This document shows positions 21,143 through 33,294 of a DNA stretch of 64,000 nucleotides, piece by piece. This stretch comes from Zizania palustris (Eukaryota > Streptophyta > Magnoliopsida > Poales > Poaceae), in contig JAAALK010000286.1 of NCBI GenBank assembly GCA_019279435.1, positions 17,255,931 through 17,319,930 of the forward strand, in the 5' to 3' direction. The number at the start of each line of letters is the position of its first letter. Positions within the stretch are counted from its first letter, which is position 1. Position numbers and translations under genes: made by a program. Under the pieces are notes generated by a model, which was given only the letters and a program-made list of their open reading frames with translations, was not told the origin of the DNA and did not search any database.

Positions 21143-24100
21143 TGTAACAGCCCCAGAATTAAAAATAAAATAAAAATAAGGAAAATAAATTTTCTAGAAT
21201 AAAATGATTTATTTAATTAAAGTAAAGGCTAAAAGAGCTCAGTTAAAGCAAATCAGGAGGAAATATTTCAAATCTATAGCTGAAAATTTATGGTAGAGTC
21301 TAGGAGCCAAGAAATATTTTTGGGAATTTTTACAAAAAATTTTCAAGAGATCTTCAAGCCTTAAGCAAATATTTGAATTTCTAGAATTAAATTTAATGGA
21401 AAAAGTATTTTAATGCATATTGGGCCACAACCTTGTTTTCCCCCCTAAAGCCTTTCGGCCCAGCCCAGTCCAGCCCCGCCCGCTAACGGGAGGGACCCGC
21501 CTGTTGGCGCCGTACCTCCTCTCTCCTCTCCCGCGCACTCGGCCGGCCCCACCTAGCAGCCACAAACGCGCCCCTCTTAGCCACTGCCCCGCCAGGCCCG
21601 CGTGTCATACCCCTCTCCTTCGTGCGCGCTCGCTGATAGGTGGGACCCACCTGTCAGCTCCGTCTTCCTCGATGGAAAGGGGGATTCCCTTCCATCCGGC
21701 GACCCTCCCTCCAAGATCTCGCCGCCGGCCGCCCGGATCCACAAAATTGGGCCTAGGATCCCCTTTCCCGACCTCCGGCGATCTCATTCCCCCTAGGATC
21801 AACGCGTTTTCTCCATTTTTGGCAAGGATCCGAGAGCTTGGAAAGCTCACCGGAGCATTCTTGGAATTCCATCGGATCCCCTCCGATCTCCTGTCGTACC
21901 TCGCCGCCGGTGACCCCTATAAAAGCCCTCGGCCTCACCGCTCTTCGCCCACACCTCCAGAGCCCTAAGCATCACAGTCTCGAGCCCTCACCTCTTTGTT
22001 CCGGTTTTCTCCCCTGCCTCGGCTCCAGCAGCCCTTCGCCGGAGCCACAAGCCCTCGCCGCCCTCGCCGACGGCACCAACCAAACCAGTGTCACCTCCCC
22101 GTTCCCTGCTTCACCTCCGTTAAGCCAAACCAACGCCGGAGCTCGCCGTCATCATCAGTCCAGAAAAGCGCCGGTCGCCATCAGACCCCCGTCGCCTCCG
22201 CCTCCGGTACGGATACACTCCCCTCACTCCCCTCTGTCCATTTTTGCAGTCACCCGGGGTCGTAGGCCATCACGGCCATTGCGCGCCGCTCGCCGTCGCT
22301 CGGCCGGCGCTAGGGATGAAGCCCTCGGCTTACCCCGTGCCGTGCGCGTGCCAGACGGGCTCGGTGCCGTGCGATCTGAGATGGATGGCTACGATTAAAA
22401 CCCACCAGGGTTCAATCTAGGCCGTCCACTCGGTCAAAGGGGTATCGAGGCCTCACGGCCGTTGATCATCACTTAACCGCCCCGCATCGCATCTGGCCGT
22501 TGGATCCAGATCCAACGGTCCAGATCTGGCCAGTCCAGCGCACAGTGTGCGGGTCCATGGTGGACCTTGCTCACCGTGGACCCAAGCCTGTTTTCTGTTT
22601 AAAATAAAATCCAGAAAATTAGTTTGAGCTTTAAAAATTCATATCTCATTCAATTTAACTCCAAATTTGACCATTTCAATTCTGGAAAATTTGGCTTTTT
22701 AATCTCTACACTTTCATGCAGTAAAAACAATATGTTTATTTGGCACATAATAATCTTATTAAATAATAAAGAAAAGTCCCCTTTAGGATTAATATCATAT
22801 TTCATTTAAATAATCCAGAAAAACCATTAAAAATATATATATTAATTTCTGGGGACATAATGACTCCATGACATTGTTTATAAGCCAATAAAAATATAAT
22901 GATTCATTTTGCCCATTTCATTTTATTAAATAACATTTTCAAGGCCCTTTAAGATAAATGATTAACTCATATAATATAAATGCAACACTTTACAAAAATA
23001 TCATGAAAACTTATATAATAAATTCAGGGGACTTAATGGCTTTATTCCACTGTTTTAACGCAACAAAAATAGCATGTTCACTTTGCCCACTTTAATCTAT
23101 TAATTAATATTGCAAAAGCCCTTGTAGGATAATTAAGTAATTCATATAATAAAAGTTAAACACTTTATAAAAATGTCATGACAACTTATATAATAACTTC
23201 AGAAAACCTAACAACTTGAGTTCACTATTTTTACTACAATAATAATGTTATTATATACCTTTTCAGTTCATCTCTAAAAAGGGAAAATAAAAACCCCTAG
23301 GAAAAATAATTACATCAAGTCATAAAATTCAGAACTCTCATTAGAAATCAATCTTAAATATTTAAGTAACAATTCCCTAAACTTTAAGACTCTATCTCCT
23401 CTACTTAATCCAACATAAACATGTATATGGTATGGTTGATTTGTTTTGGATTGTTTATTGAATGTTTTATTTACTTTTCCATATCGAGAAGACTATGACG
23501 TCGTCGAAGATCCGGAGTTTTATCCCGAGGTTCCACCTTCCCCATTTTTTGATCAAGGAAAGTCATCGAACCCTCATGTGGAAACGGTTGATCATCATTG
23601 AGCGCATGTTTTAATAAATTATCGTAATAACCCATAGGATAATATTGCATTAGTCCAATATCAAGCCTTACACTTATATTTCTTAGATCCCCATCCTTGT
23701 GTGCAAACCCAAGCCATGCTTATTGAGCCTTAACTCCTTGTCACTCTACAAATATTATATTAGCTAGTGCCAAATGTACCGGTACAACTGCTATAGGATA
23801 TAAAGAATGAGTCGTAGATAGATGGATTCTGTTATATGAAGTTCCCTGTTATTCTTGTCTCTGGACTCTGTTGGAGTTGGCTATGTTAAGTATGGTGGGT
23901 TCCGGGTGCAAGCTCAGGAATTGGTTGGTCGCACCCAGGGCACTATAAGGACCGGTCTGCGTGATCTGTTCCAAAGCACTTCCGTACCAACCACAAGTCT
24001 AATGGTTAAGTCCTAACTGGAAGTATGGAACACTCTGACTCTCTGCACCATAGTGGAGGGGGCAAGGGGCTAGCCCTCAGGGCGCCTTGTACCGACGTGG

Positions 24101-24875
24101 GCTCAAGGGGGGTATGGTGAGGCACCGACGCGTCAGGGCACCATATGAAACCTATAAGAGGGTGCTGTTGAGTCGAGGCGAACCATACGGAAGGTTTTGG
24201 CACGAGTTCCCGTGGAATGGGTCATCTCGTTACACTTTGGTGTAAGTGATGAGTGCGTGCCTTGTGGGTACAGTGGTACATCTCTGATCAGAGTATTTAA
24301 TCTTTTCGAAAAGCCGAGCCGACGGTCAAGGGTGGGTTGTGTGACTACTCGCAGTTAGTTTACTGATGTTTGAATGGTTGAGTTATTCATGGCATGTAAG
24401 GACTGTTGTGCGAGGAGGTAAAACGTACTCCTCGAGTTAGAAGATGATGATGCATACACATGTTTACTTTTTAGTACTAATAAATTGATCACATTTAATG
24501 CTTTACAATTATGCTTCTTCCGCAAAATTAGCCACTATCTCCCTTGTTATTATCTTGCATTATATTTGCATTCGGTGGCTTGCTGAGTACGTTTGTACTC
24601 CCCCCTGTTGACTTACACCACCAGAGCCCATCTACTACGAGGAGGATGAAGGTCTGGAGTAGCGACCCAGTCAAGGAGAGACTGGAAGGAGGCGTTCATC
24701 TAGGACCCTTTTATTTATTAGTTTCTCTTCATATTTATTCACTTTTGTACTAATACGGTCTATGAACCATGAATGATTGCTCATATTGTACGTGGTCGCA
24801 TGATGAACGTCTTGGTTTATTGATTTTCTATGGAATTTCAATAAATGTCCTGATTTATTAAATCGGGGCATGACA
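21143..24875 (+). mobile_element. Solo LTR of a Tekay-type chromovirus
   Basis: The 3733-bp sequence runs from TGTAACAGCCCC to CGGGGCATGACA, with flanks CATTG (21138-21142) and CAATG (24876-24880), a TSD with one mismatch. It is colinear with the LTRs of the full Tekay element (46222-49292, 54895-58331) but divergent: GC-rich leader with GGGACCCACCTGTCAG, a 20-bp palindrome at 22498-22517, AT-rich middle, an AGAAGACTA(C/T)GACG block near 23488, and the GGTGGGTTCCGGGTGCAAGC block near 23898. Frames inside it (e.g. 21838-22398) are low-complexity and not conserved. There is no internal region. Confidence 0.88.
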
Positions 24876-25310
24876 CAATGTGAGTACTGTCAGAGAGACG
24901 GGCATCTTGCGAAGTTTTGCTTTAGGAGGAAGCGGGTTGAGAGAGCAGAGAGAGCTCGTAGTGATTAGGAGCAGTTCTACCAGCAGGGTTGTAGACTGCA
25001 TGTTCCTCAACGCGGGGAGAGGCTGGAGGCCAGGCCGTGTCGTGTAGGTGGTGGTAGAGGAGACGGCTTTCTTGCCTGTGCTCCAGTTGGTGGTGGTCAC
25101 TCCAGCAAAGCTCCAGGCCGTTTTGGCTACGGTCCTGGACCTCGTGACCGAGGCTTTAGGCAGAACCGAGGACCGCGCTTTGAGCCGCGATTTGGTCCAA
25201 ATTCTCATGATGATTTCTTCTTTCTGTCTTTTGAGCAGATGGCTCGACACTAGTTTAGCTCTTTTGCTAAACCTGGTGGCCGACCATTTGCTCCCACTTA
25301 CAGCCACTGA
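24876..25310 (+). pseudogene. C1 gag, C-terminal part with second zinc knuckle
   Basis: This resumes gag with CEYCQRDGHLAKFCFRRKR, a CX2CX4HX4C knuckle, then an Arg/Gly-rich tail. Stops are a TAG at 24966-24968, where NA reads CAG, and a TAG at 25251-25253, where NA reads TGG. The end of the gag frame is the TGA at 25308-25310. The tail would bind nucleic acid in the particle. Confidence 0.82.
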
Positions 25311-25312
25311 TT

Positions 25313-26806
25313 GTGCAGGATCGGGGACTGGAGGATGTTTGGATCATGGACTCAGGATGCTCTCGCCACATGACGGGACATCGCAGATGGTTCTCCAGTC
25401 TCACTCCCCTGAGCTCCAAAGAGTACATCACATTCGGGAACAGTGGTCAAGGGAAAGTAAGTGGCATTGGCTCAATTCACATTCCAGACCATTTTTCCTT
25501 GAAGAATGTTGCTTTAGTTAAAAATCTGAACTTTAACTTGATTTCGGTTTCGCAACTTCTTGAGGATGGTTTGGAAGTGCGTTTTAGGAAGGGCAATTCT
25601 TCTGTGTTTGATTCTAGAGGCTCTTTGATTTGCCAGATCTTACCTTTCGGTAAAGTTTTTCGAATTGACTTCTCTAGTTCTTTTGGCCCTTCTCGCTGCT
25701 TGATTGCTGGATCTTCTTCTGAGCTCTGGAAGTGGCATAGGAGGTTAGGTCATTTGAGTTTTGATCTGCTAGTCAGATTAAGTTCTATGGACCTCATCTG
25801 AGGATTGCCCAAGCTTAAAATGGAGAAAGATCTAGTTTGTCATCCCTGTCGTCATGGGAAAATGGTTGCTGCTTCTCACTCACCTGTGACTCAGGTGATG
25901 ACTTCATATCCGGGCGAGCTGTTACACTTGGACACTGTTGGTCCAGCTCGGGTGCGCTCAGTCAGTGGGAAGTGGTACGCGCTTGTCATTGGTTATGACT
26001 TTTCTCGATTTTCGTGGGTTTTCTTTTTGGAGTCTAAGGATGAAACTTTTCAGTTTGTTCATGACTTGATCTTGAAGCTGAAGAATGAGAACAATGGTCG
26101 AATGCGAGAAATTCGCTCCGACAACGGCTCTGAGTTCGAGAACTCTCAGTTCGTCAGCTTCTGTAGTGATCAGGGTCTTGACCATCAGTTTTCTTCTCCT
26201 TACACTCCCCCACAGAACGGCGTTGTGGAACGAAAGAACCGCACGTTAGTCGAGATGGCTAGGACGATGCTCGATGAGCATAGGACTCCTAGGCTTTTTT
26301 GGGCTGAAGCCATGAACACGGCTTGCTATCTGGCCAACCGCATTTTTCTTCGAGCTTACTTAGGAAAGACTTCGTATGAGTTGCGGTTTGGCAGACAGCC
26401 CAAGGTGAGCCACTTGCGAGTGTTTGGCAGCAAGTGCTTTGTTCTCAAGAAGGGAGGGCATTTAGACAAGTTTGAGTCTCATTGCTGGGATGGAGTTTTT
26501 CTTGGCTACGCATTGCATTCTCGAGGCTTCCGTGTTTGGAACCTCGACTCCCAGCAGCTTGTCGAGACTTGCGAAGTTTCATTTGACGAATCCATGCCTT
26601 CTTTGAATCCTTCTTTTGAGCTTTCCGGTGATGATGAGCTCGGAGAGTCCATCTTCAAGGAAGATGAGGATACTCTAGTTGCTAATGAGGGTGGGCCTTC
26701 TGCACCCCCTGCAGAGCCCACACCTTCTCAGACTTCGACTAAGGACGAGGGCGGACCTCTAATCACTTCTTCCACTTCGATCGAGCCCCCTTAGTCGAGT
26801 CCAGAG
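25313..26806 (+). pseudogene. C1 protease and integrase
   Basis: Frame 25313-25801 carries the copia protease active site (WIMDSGCSRHMTG) and the start of the integrase finger (WKWHRRLGHLSFD). A TGA at 25799-25801 replaces a likely Arg codon. Frame 25805-26794 continues with the CHPC part of the finger and the catalytic core: Asp in HLDTVGP, Asp in RSDNGSEF, Glu in NGVVERKNRT. The conserved C-terminal region follows (HLRVFGSKCFVLKK, DGVFLGYALHSRGFRVWN). It ends at a TAG (26792-26794) where Gln is likely. All catalytic residues are present; only the stops break it. Confidence 0.9.
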
Positions 26807-28498
26807 GTGCTAGCAGCTGACTCCGGTGAGGTGACTTCAGATCACCAGGGAACCCGAGCAGTTCAGCGTGATCACCCCTCAGAGCTCATCATTGGTGATT
26901 TGACTGAAAGAACTTTGCGTTCATCTGGTAACTCTCTTGCTGTATTTGCTGAATCTGCTTTTGTTGCATCTTTTGAGCCCAGAGATTTTTCTCATGCTCT
27001 TTCTGACTCTAATTGGATTAATGCTATGCAAGAAGAGCTTGAGAACATTGTCCGCAATCGGGTTTGGACACTAGTGGAGCCGCCACCAGGATGCAACCCC
27101 ATAGGCACCAAGTCGGTGTTCAAGAACAAACAAGGTGAAGATGGGGTTGTGGTGCGCAACCACGCTCGAATAGTTGCCCAGGGTTTTTGCGAGAAAGAGG
27201 GTATTGATTTTGAAGAAACTTTCGCCCCTGTTGCCCGTCTTGAGTCCATTCGCATTCTCTTAGCTTTTGCCGCTTCGAAGGGTTTTAAGCTTTTTCAAAT
27301 GGACGTTAAGAGTGCTTTTCTGAACGAGTTCATAGAGGAGGAAGTTTATGTTAGGCAGCCCCCCGGTTTTGAGAACCCCAAGTTTCCTCGACATGTTTTT
27401 AAATTGCAAAAAGCTTTATACGGGTTGAAGCAAGCCCCCAGGGCTTGGTATGACCGGTTGAAGCAGTTTTTGTTGGGGAAGGGCTTTGTGATGGGTTCTG
27501 TGGATAAAACTCTTTTCCTGCTTAGAGATGCTTCAGATTTCTTAGTCGCTCAGATTTACGTGGACGATATTATCTTTAGTGGTACTACTAATGATCTTTT
27601 GTCAAAGTTTTCTAAGCAGATGCACAGTGAGTTTGAGATTAGCCTCATGGGTGAGCTCAAGTACTTCCTAGGACTCCAGATCAAGCAGACCAAGGACGAC
27701 ACCTTCATCCACCAGGGTAAGTACACTCGGGACATGTTGATGAAATTCGACATTGGTGGAGAGCTGAAGCCTCAGATGACCCCAATGGGCACATCTGGGT
27801 GCCTGGACAAGGACGAGAGCGGCGTCAAGGTCAATGAAAGAGAGTTTCGAGGGATGATCGGTTCGCTGTTGTACATGACGGCGACTAGACCAGACATTCA
27901 GTTCGCCGTGGGACTTTGCGCGCGTTTTCAGTCTTCACCACGCGCGTCTCATCGGCAGGCTGTCAAGCGCATCTTCAGGTATCTCACTTATGCGCTCGAT
28001 CTTGGTCTTTACTATTCAGCATCATCATCTCTTGATTTATCTGGCTTTTCAGATGGCGATTTTGGTGGGTGCCGGTTGGATCGCAAGTCGACTTCCGGTA
28101 TTTGCCAGTTTCTCGGTTCATCTCTCGTGTCGTGGTCTTCTCAAAAGCAATCTGGAGTTGCTCTTTCGACCACTCAGGCTGAGTATGTAGCTGCTGCTAG
28201 CTGCTGCTCAAAGTTGGTTTGGATGATTTCCACTCTGCGAGATTTTGGGTTGTTCTTTCCTACCAGAGATCCATTGTTTTGTGATAGCACCAGTGCTATT
28301 AGTGTAGGGAAAAACCCTTGTCTCCATTCAAAAACCAAACATATTGATGTGCGCTTTCATTTTCTGCGAGATCAATATGAGAAAGGTGTCATTGACCTTG
28401 TTCATGTTGATACGCATCATCAGTTGGCTGACATTTTCACCAAACCCCTAGATCAGTCTACTTTTGAGCGTTTACGAGGGGATTTAGGTGTTGTGTAA
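26807..28498 (+). pseudogene. C1 reverse transcriptase-RNase H
   Basis: A 563-codon open frame is in phase with the integrase. It has RT motifs (NRVWTLVEPP, KSVFKNKQGEDG, FQMDVKSAFLN, LYGLKQAPRAWY) and the catalytic YVDD in QIYVDDIIFSG. RNase H follows, with DRKSTSGICQFLG, TTQAEYVAAASCCSK and HIDVRFHFLRDQ. It ends ADIFTKPLDQSTFERLRGDLGVV before TAA. This is the best-preserved pol domain in the window and the reference against which the 13630-14638 copy decays. It is called a pseudogene only because upstream stops cut it off from the promoter-proximal frame. Confidence 0.9.
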
Positions 28499-29814
28499 CT
28501 TTTCTAGGATATCTTTGCGTTAGTTTTCTTTCTTCTTTCTCTTTTCTTGAGTCTTTTTGTGTGTTCGTATCTTGCATATTCACATATCACACTTTAGAGC
28601 TACTTCTGTTATATGATTGAACTGATTTACTTATTCTAGCTGGTACATGCTCTTGAATACTTGTCAATAATCATGCTTTGATTCAGTTCACTTGATATGT
28701 CTGATAGCTGTCATATGCATGGCTTTTATGCTTTAAAACTTGAAAAATCGTCACCATTGCTTCTGGTAACTAGCATGGGTAGGCTGAATATTCTTGTTAT
28801 CTGTTACATGCCTTGTAGCTAGTTCCTGACTTAGATGCAAACATGCAACCTGGACATCTTTCTGCTTTAAAACATGGAAATGTGCTATAAATTGATGAAA
28901 AATCAAGAAAAATGAAAATTCCATGCCTTTTTATGCATAACTTGCAAAGATCCACGTGGGTTTGCTTTGTCGCATTGCATTGTTCTGGACTGCGTACCAT
29001 AGCACTTTAGTATGAACTAGGAAAATGTAGTGTATGCCAAGACCAATGTCTTAAGCTTCTAATGGTCCAGATCTGGCCTAGGCTTGACTTGGTCGGTCAG
29101 CATAAGGTTTGACATGCACATAACCCCTGGCATAAATGAAAAAGGAAAAAGAAAAAGCCTGAAAATTGAAATGATAACAAGTTTGCTGAAGCACTTTGGT
29201 TTGGACAATGCTTATCTTGGTAGATATCAGTTAGCCTTTGCATCTCATGCTTTACCTTGCTTGTCAACTGGAAAATGTGGTGATGCTTTTGTTTGCAAAA
29301 ATTGAAAAAATGCGTGCTAATGACTTTCTTTAGATATCATCTATTGCACTGATCATGCCATGTGTCTTCGATAGTATGTCTTTTGCTGTATTTGTTAGAT
29401 GTTGTACTTGCAGTCAATCATATCTGAGAAGCATGCTTTCATCACTCCACCTACACCCCAGTTGCATCCATCGCATATTTTGAGGGGGAGTTGCATTTCA
29501 GGGGGAGTCTGTGTCTTTTTTGAGTGCTTGATGAGTTCACTTGTCAACAAGGGGGAGAAATTTTGGGATAAGAGCTCTTTTGATATCCTTGTTGATGTTT
29601 CTATGATCGCACTCATTCTGAGCTTTTACCTTTGGTTAACCATAATGACCGCTTCTTGCTTTTGTTCGGCTTTTGGTCATTAGGGTTAAACTTTTACTTT
29701 ATTTTCTTCTTCTTTGTTTTCTTGTGTTTTGTTTTTCGTGTTTCCACAGTTGTTCACAAGTACTGAAGAGCTAAAGAAATGAAGTGTTGACAATGCACTC
29801 ATCAAGGGGGAGAT
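28499..29814 (+). other. C1 3' untranslated region and polypurine tracts
   Basis: About 1.3 kb of AT-rich sequence follows pol. I see no env-like gene: the only frame of note (29084-29305, 73 codons) is not open in NA. Four purine tracts occur: GAGGGGGAG and CAGGGGGAG near 29480-29505, CAAGGGGGAGAAA near 29549, and the final CATCAAGGGGGAGAT (29800-29814) adjoining the LTR. Multiple tracts are a known habit of SIRE-like copia elements. Confidence 0.78.
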
Positions 29815-29930
29815 TGAGGAGCCATGTTGAATAGCGTGGGCCTCATGGCTCCAGATGTGATGAGTCATTGTCAACGATAGTCAAAGAGGACTGAGAAAAG
29901 TGAAGATCTGCTGTTTCATTGGCCGCGTGT

Positions 29931-30170
29931 GACTCAGGTACACGGGCAGCAAGCGACTGTCGGGCAGAGGAGGCTGCGAAGTCGGGCTGGCCCAATCCGG
30001 GTACATGGGCCAGAAGCAGCAGAAGACCCACTGGGCTGTTGACCAGGATTGACTCAGGTACAAGGGCGGTGAGTGATTGCCGGGCTGAGAGAGCTGCGGA
30101 ATCAGGCCGGCCCAATCTGGGTACCTGGTGCAAAGTCGGTGGAGGCCTTGTCAGTTTCGGCGCAAAACTG
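29931..30170 (+). repeat. 120-bp direct duplication in U3
   Basis: Two units of exactly 120 bp period begin GACTCAGGTACA at 29931 and 30051. Each also has CCGGGCTGAG/TCGGGCAGAG and GGCCCAATC(C/T)GGGTAC. Each start overlaps TGACTCA (29930-29936, 30050-30056), and TGAGTCA occurs at 29861-29867. This is the core of GCN4-like bZIP sites. The same layout is in the shared LTR, the short solo LTR and, inverted, in NA. Confidence 0.85.
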
Positions 30171-30380
30171 ACAACCGTTGATTCTGTATCGGACTGTCCA
30201 GAAGAGAAGCCGTAGTCGCTACGAAAGCTTAGCTTACAGATTAGTCATTTGTATCTCTAGGCCCACAGTCAGTCAGTTGTGTCTGTAAAAATACCTAAGG
30301 GCAGTTGAGTCATTTCCTTTATTTTTAGCGTCTGTAAAACCCTAAGGGGCTGGTGGAATTTTCTAGGTCTTTGGGCAGCC

Positions 30381-30388
30381 TATAAATA
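30381..30388 (+). promoter_or_regulatory. TATA box of C1 3' LTR
   Basis: TATAAATA in GGGCAGCCTATAAATAGGGC, 566 bp into the LTR and about 330 bp after the start of the second U3 repeat. Confidence 0.7.
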
Positions 30389-31850
30389 GGGCCCCAATCC
30401 CTAGGATTGGACTACCCTTTTGCTGAAATCACTTTTCAATCAATTCCTTGGGCCTTTCCTCTTGTTCCCTGTGCTTCTCTCTCTTGTGTGTGCGCCGCCA
30501 GGCTTCTTCTCATACGGTTTTCCATTCCTGCGTCTCTGCTGTTCATCATGTTGATGTGAAATTTTATTCTCAGCTATTTACATTCGGTGCGCAGTGTTTG
30601 TTGTGTGGATTTAATTCTTTGGTCTACGGGTAGAAGTTTCTTATTCCTGAATGCTCTTTGTTGCTTCTCTTCTTCACGTGAGGAGTACTAGTTCATACTG
30701 GATTGCAAGTAGTACTACTACACTATAGCAACAGTACACTAGTACTCTAGCCCTACTTTTTACTACGTTGCTTTTTGATTGAGTAGACAGGGCCAAGTGT
30801 CTTTTCTGACTGTTCTCTGGCGAAGCCCCTTCTCTGTCTGAAGCCCCTCAGCTCCGTGAGGCAGGCTTCGATCTAACATCTTCGAGGGCTTCGCTTGAAC
30901 TTCGACTTCAATTTTGTGTACTGTGTTTCTAGCTTCGAAATATTTTTTGAGCTCTGTCAGCTTGACATACTTCGACCGTCTGTGCGAAGGTATACTCCGA
31001 CTCAAGCTCTTCGAAGTCCATACTTCGACAGGTTTCGAAGTTGGCTTCGAAGTTTGTCTCTTTGATAGACTTCGCTCGACGTGTTGTTTTGCTGTTGTCT
31101 TTTTGAAGGTCTCAGTTTGTGTGTTCGAAGTTTGTCATTCGGAGTTAGCCCTCGGGTCGAAGGATATCACTTCATTTATCACACCTCGACCAAGCTAGCT
31201 TCGAAGGTTGTGTGTAGGCTTCGATTTCGTCTTGCTGCCGTGTGCAAGGCTTCGCTTATCTTTCGAAGGTTGACCTTCTGTTTAGTGTGTTCGAAGCTGT
31301 CTGTTCGAAGTTTAGGCTTCGAAGCTCATTGTTTGAAGCAAGCTTCGACACTGTCATACTTTGCTCCGAAGCATACTTCGCACTCTGGCACACGAACTAG
31401 GATAGACTCAACATACCTTCGTCACTTCACTGACAACCTTCGCTAGGCTTCGTCAGAGACCTCCGAAGCAGGCTTCGACACTGCGAAGCTGACTTCGACA
31501 CTGTGAAGCAGGCTTCAACACAGCAAAGCAGGCTTCGCCAAGTTCCGAACAGGAGACAAATTTGAACAGTAACTTCTCATCTCTCTATACATTCACTAAG
31601 ATCATCCATTGACAAGTTTGTGACCTGCCATGTCTTGAATATTTGTTTATCTGCCTATTAGCAATGTTCTTGGTGTTTCTCCTTTTCGACACCTGTTGAT
31701 TCTAGGCTAGATACTTTTAGACTTAGGCTTTCTGTTCACATTCTGCTGCTTGATCTTTTCAGGTGCATTGGGTGTTGGGAGCAGACCATTGATTCAAAAG
31801 AATTTTTAGGCGCCCATTCACCCCCCTCTGGTCGCTACTTTCGGTCCTGC

Positions 31851-33294
31851 TGTAGGACCGAAAGTAGCGACCAGAGGGGGGGGTGAATGGGCGCCTAAAA
31901 ATTTATTGCTAAACTATATTTTAATCCCACCACCCAAAAGAACTAGACCAGACAAATAATATTTGCAAAGCAAATTTCAGGAATTAAAGTTGTCTAGCTT
32001 AAAAATGACCGGTGTCCTAATTAAATTGATATTAAAGATAAACTAAATAAAAACTACTACAGTAAATTTAAAACACCTAGAAAAATCACGGGATATTAAT
32101 ATTTTAATCTAGAAACAAAATATTAATTGAATGAATAAAACATGGATCATTAAATATTAATTCATTTAATTAAACCGAAGATATTGCAGGTAAAAACTAG
32201 ACTAAAAATATAACTACAACTAATAAAATTTTCTTTTCTTTTTATGCAACCAGATTAAACAGATAAAATAATACGAGATAACTAATAGACATTTGACAGA
32301 TAAAACTAACAATGAAATTTCGTAATGGATTTTTAGTTAATTTGTTAATAGATGATTATCTATAAAATCTATCTGCCTAAAAAATAGTAGATTAAAACTA
32401 ATCAAACAACAGGGGATCCAAACTTACCACCGGCAAAGACGAACTAATCACCGCGCCGTTGCTGTGAACGCAGATGCGCAGCTGCAATCCTGCAGCTAGC
32501 CTTTACGCGTCGAAGCCCTGCAGAACCACTGCGGAAAGCAAATTTCCGGAAGCTACGCCGGAAGCTATGATGCTTGTCGCCGGAAGCTACGCCCGAAGAA
32601 ATGATGAATCTGGAGCACGCAAAAACAAGGCAAAAACTTTTCGGCTGGCCGGTGATGATTGCAGATCAAAAACATCCGATGAAAATAGTAGATGAAAACT
32701 AATTGATGGACTGTGGATTGAATCTCTTAAAAAAACAGTCATCTATCCCTAAGGGGATAGGGGCCTATTTATAGGCAAATCCTAATACATGAAAAGACTA
32801 ATTTACCCTCAGGTAAAATAAACTGATTCTAAAATAAATTCCGAAAATTACTAAAATATTCTTTAAAAAATCACCTGACTCAAATAAAAATATTCTAAAC
32901 TTAAAAACTAAATATTAATATCCTAAAATCGAATTAATGATAGATTGTCAATTTTGCGCCGAAACTGACAAAGCGTCCACCGTCTTCGCACTGGGTACCC
33001 GGATTGGGCCGACCCGACCCCGCAGCTCCCTCAGCCCGGCAATCGCTCGCCGCCCGTGTACCTGAGTCAAACCCAGTCAACAGACTAGTGGATCATCCGC
33101 TCCTAGCCATGTACCCGGATTGGGCTAGCCCGACTCCGCGGCTCCTCTGCCCGGCCGTCGCTCACTGCCCGTGTACCTAAGTCACATGCGCCTCAGACCC
33201 GGCAGATCTTCATCTCTCCCTTCCTTTGACTTCCGTTGAGAATCACTCATCACATCTGGAATATCAAAACCATATTCTTCAACATGGTTTCTCA
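31851..33294 (-). repeat. NA 3' LTR
   Basis: The 1444-bp LTR reads TGAGAAACC...GGTCCTACA on the minus strand. The U3 has the 120-bp duplication seen in C1. The minus-strand TATAAATA is at 32766-32773. The downstream half (about 31900-32420) is AT-rich and lacks the TTCG block. The polypurine tract adjoins it at 33295-33310. Confidence 0.92.

Larger units (their letters stand above)
13630..31850 (+). mobile_element. Composite SIRE/Maximus-type copia element C1
   Basis: The order is truncated 3' part of one copy (pol end, 3' UTR), an LTR (15914-17835), PBS, full gag-pol internal region, 3' UTR, polypurine tract and a 3' LTR (29815-31850, last base at 38073 beyond the NA insertion). Two internal regions thus share one LTR, as expected from unequal recombination between LTRs of related copies. 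The left edge is an illegitimate junction with G2 gag at about 13630, so no left TSD exists. LTRs run TGAGGAGCC to GGTCCTACA. Gag is interrupted by two solo LTRs. Confidence 0.88.
29815..31850 (+). repeat. C1 3' LTR
   Basis: This LTR of 2036 bp runs from TGAGGAGCC to CGGTCCTGC. Its last A is at 38073, because NA inserted one base from the LTR end; the end would read CCTGCA instead of the usual CCTACA. It holds the U3 120-bp duplication, a TATA box (30381-30388), a TTCG-rich block (about 30840-31550) and the conserved 45-bp end (GGCGCCCATTCACCCCCC...). Confidence 0.9.

Noticed and set aside
21838..22398. Pro/Arg/Ser-rich frames in GC-rich segments (also 46823-47314 and 55496-56014)
   Set aside because: They lie in Tekay LTRs. 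Frames and start codons are not conserved between the solo LTR and the full element, and composition alone keeps them open.
32474..32695. Small frame repeated at 37242-37457
   Set aside because: It is present twice only because it lies in both NA LTRs; length and end differ between them through indels.
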